This document shows positions 38,062 through 42,647 of a stretch of DNA of 42,647 nucleotides, one piece after another. How positions within the stretch are numbered: position 1 is the first letter of the stretch; each line of letters starts with the position of its first letter. The DNA is from a virus. Made by a program: the position numbers and the translations under genes. The DNA lies in IMG/VR virus record IMGVR_UViG_3300036851_000100, positions 1 through 42,647 of that record; one strand, written 5' to 3'. Under the pieces are notes generated by a model. That model saw nothing but the letters and a program-made list of their open reading frames with translations. It had not been told where the DNA came from and searched no databases.

Positions 38062-39267
38062 ATGAAGATCATTTCCTTGCTGTGCTTGCTGTCGATCCCC
38101 GCGCTTGCCGCCCCCGTGCTTCAGGGCACGCTGACCTCGGCCGGAACCAGCGTCAACAACACCACCACGGCGGTTCCGTTCGCCGCCCTCGGTCTCAGCC
38201 TTGGCGCCAACGCGATCCAGTGCAGCGCCGATGTCTACTTCGTCACGGGACCGACTACCTCTACATCAGCCACCGTAGCCGGTGGATTCCTCGTTAAGGC
38301 GAACGTCGCACAGCCGTTCGTTGTGAAGGGTCCTACCAAGTACGTAGCCATCATCCCCGTCAGCGGCTCGGCAAGCTGCAAGGTCTTCTACCTGGATGGG
38401 GAGACGATCTCGATGCGCGTTTCTCCATCTGCTGATGGCACCTCTGCTCCTGCCGCTGGTGATCATGCTGGGCAGGACGTGACGGCCAAGAGCTACACAT
38501 CAACCCAGAGCGCAGGGTTGAGCGCTGTCACCATCCCGGCAGATACCACGATATGCCTGGACGTTGGGTGTAGCAACTTCGTCCGCTACAACAGCGGGAC
38601 AGGCAATGTTGAGTTTGGAGGATCGCCTGTCGACGCGCTCGGAGGGTTCTCAGATGGAATTCTTGCGAGCGCTAGCGTGGACATTCCTGGTGCGACGTTC
38701 ACCAGCAGCGTCACCAGCCCTTCAGATTACGCCTTCCGATCTAATGGAGGGCGTACCGATTTTGGTACGTCAGCAAATGACTACTGCGTCTCAACCGGTG
38801 GTGTGGTGACGTGCCAGTCTTTCAGTTTTGGGGATATCGCGGTCGCAACGATTGACATGGGTGTCAGCGCTTTCGGGATCCTGAACGCCCGACTGTTCCC
38901 CGTTGGTGCAGTCCCCGCTTGTTCAGCAATCGGTCGACTGATTGCGCTCTCCACTGATGGCCAGTTCTACGGGTGCGATGGCTCTAATTACTACCGGCTG
39001 ATTCGCGCGGTTGAGGGTTCTGCCTCGCTTGATTTTCCAAGCATCGGCACTCACAGCGCGGACACCCTGACGATGACTGTCACCGGAGCTACCACTACAG
39101 GACGAGCGCCCCAGTGTAGCGCCCGAACCTCGCTAGGCGGAGAGGCGGTCATCGCTGAACAGTGGGTCGATTCAGCTAACAGCGTCACGATCAAACTGTA
39201 TAACGGGAGCGCTCTGTTAGCGGCAAATCCCCCGGCCACAGTCTTCGATTGTTTTCAATTGAAGTGA
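38062..39267 (+). CDS. Exported, beta-rich spike-like protein
   Basis: 401 residues. MKIISLLCLLSIPALA is a clear signal peptide with an AXA-type cleavage after residue 16. The rest is Ser/Thr/Gly/Val-rich and beta, with repeats like a tail fibre or spike (NFVRYNSGTGNVEFGGSP; IALSTDGQFYGCDGSNYYR) and paired Cys. Virion spikes are normally made in the cytoplasm, so a signal peptide suggests export to the periplasm or surface. Followed at once by an esterase. Its ribosome binding site is hidden by the preceding stem. Confidence 0.65.
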   Translation: MKIISLLCLLSIPALAAPVLQGTLTSAGTSVNNTTTAVPFAALGLSLGANAIQCSADVYFVTGPTTSTSATVAGGFLVKANVAQPFVVKGPTKYVAIIPVSGSASCKVFYLDGETISMRVSPSADGTSAPAAGDHAGQDVTAKSYTSTQSAGLSAVTIPADTTICLDVGCSNFVRYNSGTGNVEFGGSPVDALGGFSDGILASASVDIPGATFTSSVTSPSDYAFRSNGGRTDFGTSANDYCVSTGGVVTCQSFSFGDIAVATIDMGVSAFGILNARLFPVGAVPACSAIGRLIALSTDGQFYGCDGSNYYRLIRAVEGSASLDFPSIGTHSADTLTMTVTGATTTGRAPQCSARTSLGGEAVIAEQWVDSANSVTIKLYNGSALLAANPPATVFDCFQLK

Positions 39268-39281
39268 ACAGGGAGTCGCAC

Positions 39282-39878
39282 ATGGTAGGTTATAACATCG
39301 TCGAGTGTTGGGGCGACAGCCTGACGGCTGGTAACTCCGCTGGCAACCCGTTCCCTCATGCACCCTGGCCGCAACACCTCCAGATGATTGATCCGTCCCG
39401 AGCCTACTGGAACATGGGTGAGGGCGGTTTGAGGACAGACCAAGTCCTCGCCAAGCTCGTCAGTCGTGGACCGCGTGGGGCAACCCATGGCCTGCTCTGC
39501 GCGGGCACCAATGACGGCGCACAAGCAATCTACCCGCCCTCACATGCGCTTTGGAACCTGCGGCAGATTGTCCTCACCATGATGGCACATGATCTGGAAG
39601 TCATAATCATGACCATTCCGCCGCGCGAGGGGAGCCCTCAGTACAGTGAGGCGCTTCAGCAGTGGCTCGATATTGTCAACACAGGTATCCAGGAGTTCGC
39701 TATGGACTACTGGCCCGCGCCCTTGCGGATCTTCGATACCCGGCCGGTACTCGGCAAGGCGCCCGACTTCCGCGCGCTCAGTCCCGCCTATGCGGCGCCT
39801 GACTTGCTCCATGTCTCCAATGCCGGGAACGCTGTCTGGGCCGCAGCGCTTCTCACATTTCTTGGCCCTGTTACCTAG
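39282..39878 (+). CDS. SGNH/GDSL esterase
   Basis: 198 residues from ATG 39282. Block I WGDSLTAG with Ser13, block II glycine (MGEGGLRTD), block III AGTNDGA with Asn, and block V DLLHVSNAGN with Asp and His complete the catalytic set. Such phage enzymes deacetylate surface polysaccharides during adsorption, often next to spike genes. No signal peptide is present. Start and spacing fit co-expression with the spike-like gene. Confidence 0.85.
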   Translation: MVGYNIVECWGDSLTAGNSAGNPFPHAPWPQHLQMIDPSRAYWNMGEGGLRTDQVLAKLVSRGPRGATHGLLCAGTNDGAQAIYPPSHALWNLRQIVLTMMAHDLEVIIMTIPPREGSPQYSEALQQWLDIVNTGIQEFAMDYWPAPLRIFDTRPVLGKAPDFRALSPAYAAPDLLHVSNAGNAVWAAALLTFLGPVT

Positions 39879-39892
39879 AGGAAGATCTAACA

Positions 39893-40024
39893 ATGAAAGA
39901 CAAGAACGACGACATCCGGAAGTGGTTACGTGAGGCTGCCTGGGAGTACATCCGGCTGCACAAACATACTCTGGCGGCTCGGGTGCTTATCATCGTGTAT
40001 GGTGAGCCCCCGGAGCGGTTGTAG
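39893..40024 (+). CDS. Small helical protein (last gene of the rightward operon)
   Basis: 43 residues, ATG 39893 to TAG 40024, with AGAGGA upstream. MKDKNDDIRKWLREAAWEYI begins an amphipathic helix with aromatic residues. Function unknown. It lies 14 bases after the esterase. Confidence 0.6.
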   Translation: MKDKNDDIRKWLREAAWEYIRLHKHTLAARVLIIVYGEPPERL

Positions 40025-40047
40025 CTGCGCAGATGCGCGCGAGGTCA

Positions 40048-40068
40048 GACTGGGACAACGTCCCAGTC
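40048..40068. terminator. Hairpin between convergent operons
   Basis: GACTGGGAC (40048-40056) / GTCCCAGTC (40060-40068), 9 bp perfect with loop AAC, followed on the plus strand by GCCTTACTGATT. It lies between the last rightward gene and the last leftward gene and could stop transcription from both sides. The U-tract is weak. Confidence 0.6.
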
Positions 40069-40071
40069 GCC

Positions 40072-40470
40072 TTACTGATTCGAGTTCCTCGGCTTCTCAA
40101 TTCCTATCGGGAAGTAGCACCCCTGCCCATCGGCATATTGGTCGTCGGGGCAGGGCGGCCTGTCAGCAGTCCTTATCCAACATCCTCCGTTGATCGACAC
40201 GGTTGAGCCCTTACAAGGGCTCCTGCGTTGATCCGGAAACGGTTCCTTCGGAACTTTACCGCCTGTAATGAAATGTGTCCAGAAGTCTCCAGACATGGCC
40301 ATATCTGGTGATGTCTGTAACGGCTTGCATGGAGGTAGCACTTGCTCGTATTGGCGCCTCAACGCCCAACCTGAAGCTAGTGTGGCTAGGATAGCGCTCA
40401 CCACCTTTGTCCTCCTAAGGTGCGGTCGCCGTCTAGGCGTTGATCTTTTGGTCTTAAGCTTTGGGCGCAT
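40072..40470 (-). CDS. Membrane protein with myxobacterial-type Cys-rich end
   Basis: 132 residues from ATG 40470, overlapping the giant gene's stop as TGATG. The N-terminus is very basic (RSTPRRRPHLRRTK), then a single hydrophobic segment (VVSAILATLASGWAL). The last 55 residues hold RRSPCKGSTVSINGGCW, RPPCPDDQYADGQGCYFP, a layout (INGGCW, PPC, GCY-P) that I remember from the C-termini of myxobacterial kinases and surface proteins. If the memory is right this ties the phage to that host group. Last gene of the late operon. Confidence 0.65.
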   Translation of the reverse strand: MRPKLKTKRSTPRRRPHLRRTKVVSAILATLASGWALRRQYEQVLPPCKPLQTSPDMAMSGDFWTHFITGGKVPKEPFPDQRRSPCKGSTVSINGGCWIRTADRPPCPDDQYADGQGCYFPIGIEKPRNSNQ

Positions 40471-42647
40471 CACTTACCCCCACGAATATCCTTGGACCGC
40501 TGAGATCTTTCCTTGGCCCGCTTGCGTAGCTCGTTTCCAACAGCTCGCCGCAAGTTGGCCTTGGTGGCAGGAGTCTCCGACAACCTGTTGACCTGTCGCA
40601 TATCCCCCGACGTTTCGCGCATCTGTCCCACCTCTCTGCGCCGCTCGCTCTCCTGGGATTGACGCCCGACAGGCTCAGTCTTCAACGGGGTGAAGGCCAT
40701 GGCCGCTTGCCCAGCCGTGTAAGGCTCCTCGAACCTGCGAGCAACCCCGGCCGTCTCCGTGCGGCGCAGTACGTTCCTCACATCACGGACGAGACCCGGC
40801 TCGATGTAGTTCCAGGCGGCTTCCATCATCGCTCTACCTTCTTGTCCAGGCAGAACCTCAGGCTTGAAGCTGTCCTCACCCATGCCGAGCATGGAGAGGG
40901 CTCTTCTCGTGGGGTCCTCAGCGGCGCCACCCTGTACGAAGCCGAGTGTTGTCGCTTGGAAGGCGCGGGAGAGTAGAGACTCCTTGGGGTTGCCCTTCAA
41001 GAACATGGCACTCGGCATGAGCGGGACGAGCGACACAACTTGAGCGCGCCCCTTGGCATCCCGCCACGGGAGCCACTGCCGGACAGGACCAGGGTTGTTC
41101 GTCTTGTACCCGGACTTCAAGCTAGCCTCAGCGACAGCGGTCTCTTGATCGCTCCAGTTGTAGAGGCGACGCAACCCCTCGAACAACCCACCGATCAGCC
41201 CGTAGTGCAACGCTACGTTCAACGCTTGACCACTGCCCTCACCCGAGAGGATGTCGGTGCCAGCGTCCCTGATCACACTCCCATCACCACGAAGCGGCTT
41301 GAGTCCTCTGCCAGCATTCTTCATCCAGTTGTAGTGCACGCGCAGGTTGTCGGCATGCCACGTCATGAAGGGAGCCAAGAATCCCACCTGATTGGACATC
41401 TCCCTCACACCCTGGCCAACGCTTCCCGAGCTAGCGAAGTTCTCGTTGACGATCCGCGAGGCACGCGCCCTGGCTTCGTCCAGCGGGAGCCCGAGCCGCT
41501 CTCTCCCCTTGGTGACCTGTTCGATGTACACAGCCAGACGCCAGTGGGAATCGAGGGCATCGTAGACACCACCCAGCTTGGCCTTCTGCCTGCCCATCCA
41601 ATTCCAGCCAGTGTCGAGCCAGCCAATCAAGCCGTCCTGCTTCTGGCGAAGGAACTGCTCAGCGATCTTCTTCGCTTGAGCGCCACCGAACTCGGCGCCA
41701 GTACCAGCGATGAGGGCACCATCCTCCAGAGCCCACTGCATCCACAGCCCATCACCAGAGGTAGGGTGACGACCCTTGGGTGTGGTGAAGGTGTCGCCGT
41801 AGGCGACCATCGCCTTGGCTGCCTGGGTCAGACGCGGGGCAAACCGAGCATTCCACACAGGAAGACCAGCCGCAGCGGCATAAGCCGAGTTGCTGATCCA
41901 GTTGTTCATGTAGGTGACGGGGCTCAACGCCACCTTGGCCGTCTTGAACGCACCTGAGATCCACGCCATGACACGCTGCAAGGTCGAACGCATGACAGGG
42001 GTAGGGCCCTGCATGATTGACTCATAGAGTTGAGGCGCTACGTACTTACCGGCGAACTCGCCATAGGTGCGCTTGTTCTCAAACTCCGTCATGTTCTCAT
42101 TCCAGATCCTATCAGGCGCCATCGCCTTGCTGGGCTTGTCGTCCCAGACGACGCCCTTGTAGTCTGGATCTGTGAACGCTTGAGAGACCTTATGCTGGCG
42201 CCATAGCCGCTCAACCTCGCTCATGGAGTTGGCCACCACATAGGCAGGGTCCTTGATCTTACCTAGCACATCACGGATGATGGGAGGGATTTGTGCCCTC
42301 GTCTTCAGGATCTCCTTGTTCAGCCTGGACTGGCGGTAGCGTTGATGGACATCGCCACCGCCAGTCATCAAAGTGATCAGCTCGTTGGCGGCTGATTCAT
42401 AGGTCAGCTTGCCCTTGGACTTGGCCACGGTCCACCGAATGGCTCGGTCCAGCAGGGCCCTGTCGGGTACGTACCCCTTGTCCATGAAGGCGCGATAATC
42501 CCTGTGGAGCCACTGGTAGCCTTGCTTCTCCAGCTTCTCCATCGACTTGATCTGCTCTGGGGAGAAGTACCCGGCCTTGACCAAGTCATTCCGGTAGGTG
42601 CGATTCTGATCCATCCCTTGCTCGAACAGCTCGCGAAACTCGCGGGG
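40470..42647 (-). CDS. Giant putative ejection protein, C-terminal part (continues from 1-2122)
   Basis: Open from the right end of the window to TGA 40470-40472. The internal ATG at 42614 corresponds to residue 677 of the joined 1,390-residue protein and is not a true start. The region is helical, with conserved-looking Trp/Asn/Arg-rich segments such as FMTWHADNLRVHYNWMKN and a Gly/Ala-rich hydrophobic patch (NVALHYGLIGGLFEGL). It ends in a Lys/Arg/Ser-rich tail. The style resembles the C-terminal domains of large polyvalent phage proteins (LPD type), but I cannot confirm that. The next gene starts in a TGATG overlap with this stop, so the two are translated together. No lytic transglycosylase motif was found. 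Confidence 0.8.
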   Translation of the reverse strand, partial: PREFRELFEQGMDQNRTYRNDLVKAGYFSPEQIKSMEKLEKQGYQWLHRDYRAFMDKGYVPDRALLDRAIRWTVAKSKGKLTYESAANELITLMTGGGDVHQRYRQSRLNKEILKTRAQIPPIIRDVLGKIKDPAYVVANSMSEVERLWRQHKVSQAFTDPDYKGVVWDDKPSKAMAPDRIWNENMTEFENKRTYGEFAGKYVAPQLYESIMQGPTPVMRSTLQRVMAWISGAFKTAKVALSPVTYMNNWISNSAYAAAAGLPVWNARFAPRLTQAAKAMVAYGDTFTTPKGRHPTSGDGLWMQWALEDGALIAGTGAEFGGAQAKKIAEQFLRQKQDGLIGWLDTGWNWMGRQKAKLGGVYDALDSHWRLAVYIEQVTKGRERLGLPLDEARARASRIVNENFASSGSVGQGVREMSNQVGFLAPFMTWHADNLRVHYNWMKNAGRGLKPLRGDGSVIRDAGTDILSGEGSGQALNVALHYGLIGGLFEGLRRLYNWSDQETAVAEASLKSGYKTNNPGPVRQWLPWRDAKGRAQVVSLVPLMPSAMFLKGNPKESLLSRAFQATTLGFVQGGAAEDPTRRALSMLGMGEDSFKPEVLPGQEGRAMMEAAWNYIEPGLVRDVRNVLRRTETAGVARRFEEPYTAGQAAMAFTPLKTEPVGRQSQESERRREVGQMRETSGDMRQVNRLSETPATKANLRRAVGNELRKRAKERSQRSKDIRGGK
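42521..42647. repeat. Right copy of 127-bp terminal overlap
   Basis: Same 127 bases as 1-127, in the same orientation. The minus-strand reading frame passes through both copies in the same phase, which confirms that the contig ends join. Any count of genes or total length should use only one copy. Confidence 0.95.

Noticed and set aside
40048-40068. Strong bidirectional intrinsic terminator with U-tract
   Set aside because: The stem is strong but neither side has a proper U-run, so only a moderate terminator call is made.
1-42647. CRISPR array, diversity-generating retroelement, integrase, transposon
   Set aside because: No repeated spacers, no reverse transcriptase or template/variable repeat, no recombinase and no insertion-sequence ends were seen.
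1-42647. Recoding of UGA as a sense codon
   Set aside because: Many genes, including the giant gene, end in TGA in good context, and long genes stay open in the standard code.

Overview
The window is a complete, circularly closed genome of a short-tailed (podovirus-like) double-stranded DNA phage. Bases 1-127 are repeated exactly at 42521-42647. This is the signature of an assembler closing a circular or terminally redundant molecule, so the unique length is 42,520 bp. The contig ends cut through one giant virion gene on the minus strand (2122 down to 1, then 42520 down to 40470; 1,390 codons). There is no integrase, no RNA polymerase, no recognisable repressor locus and no ribosomal or metabolic gene. 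The DNA is GC-rich. The last late gene ends in a Cys-rich block of the kind I remember from myxobacterial surface and kinase proteins, so a myxobacterium-like host is a reasonable guess, but only a guess.

Layout. Two long divergent operons meet at a control region (18722-19429). It holds an array of GCGAA/TTCGC inverted repeats (19217-19312). The leftward operon runs from 18721 to 1 and on through 42520 to 40072. In order it holds small leader genes with an HTH protein, a possible small terminase, a membrane protein overlapping a small secreted protein (lysis candidates), large terminase, portal, a small protein, scaffold, major capsid protein with an inserted Ig/FN3-like domain, a coiled-coil Cys protein, two tail-tube/connector proteins, a signal-anchored fibre-like protein, a lipoprotein, three proteins in the position of T7 gp14/gp15/gp16 ejection proteins, and the Cys-rich membrane protein.

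The rightward operon (19430-40024) starts with about a dozen small genes of unknown function. It continues with a DUF932-like protein, an HNH-like protein, a RepA-like ATPase with an unusual P-loop, an SNF2/DEAH helicase, a Cas4/AddB-like Fe-S nuclease, a Sak4-like recombinase, an SSB-like acidic-tail protein, a uracil-DNA glycosylase-like protein and a family A DNA polymerase with an atypical motif C and Leu at the 762 position. It ends with an exported spike-like protein, an SGNH esterase and a 43-residue protein. The two operons converge on a strong hairpin at 40048-40068.

The most unusual feature lies between the genes. Nearly every spacer longer than about 55 bases, on both transcribed strands, holds one to five stable and often two-tiered stem-loops placed between one gene's stop and the next gene's ribosome binding site. 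Three spacers carry perfect tRNA T-arms (TTCGANT loops). Two of those have matching 7-8 bp acceptor stems but abnormal, enlarged anticodon regions (about 102 and 128 nt in total). One perfect 12-bp stem hides the ribosome binding site of the exported spike-like gene. These non-coding elements are the best candidates for something undescribed.
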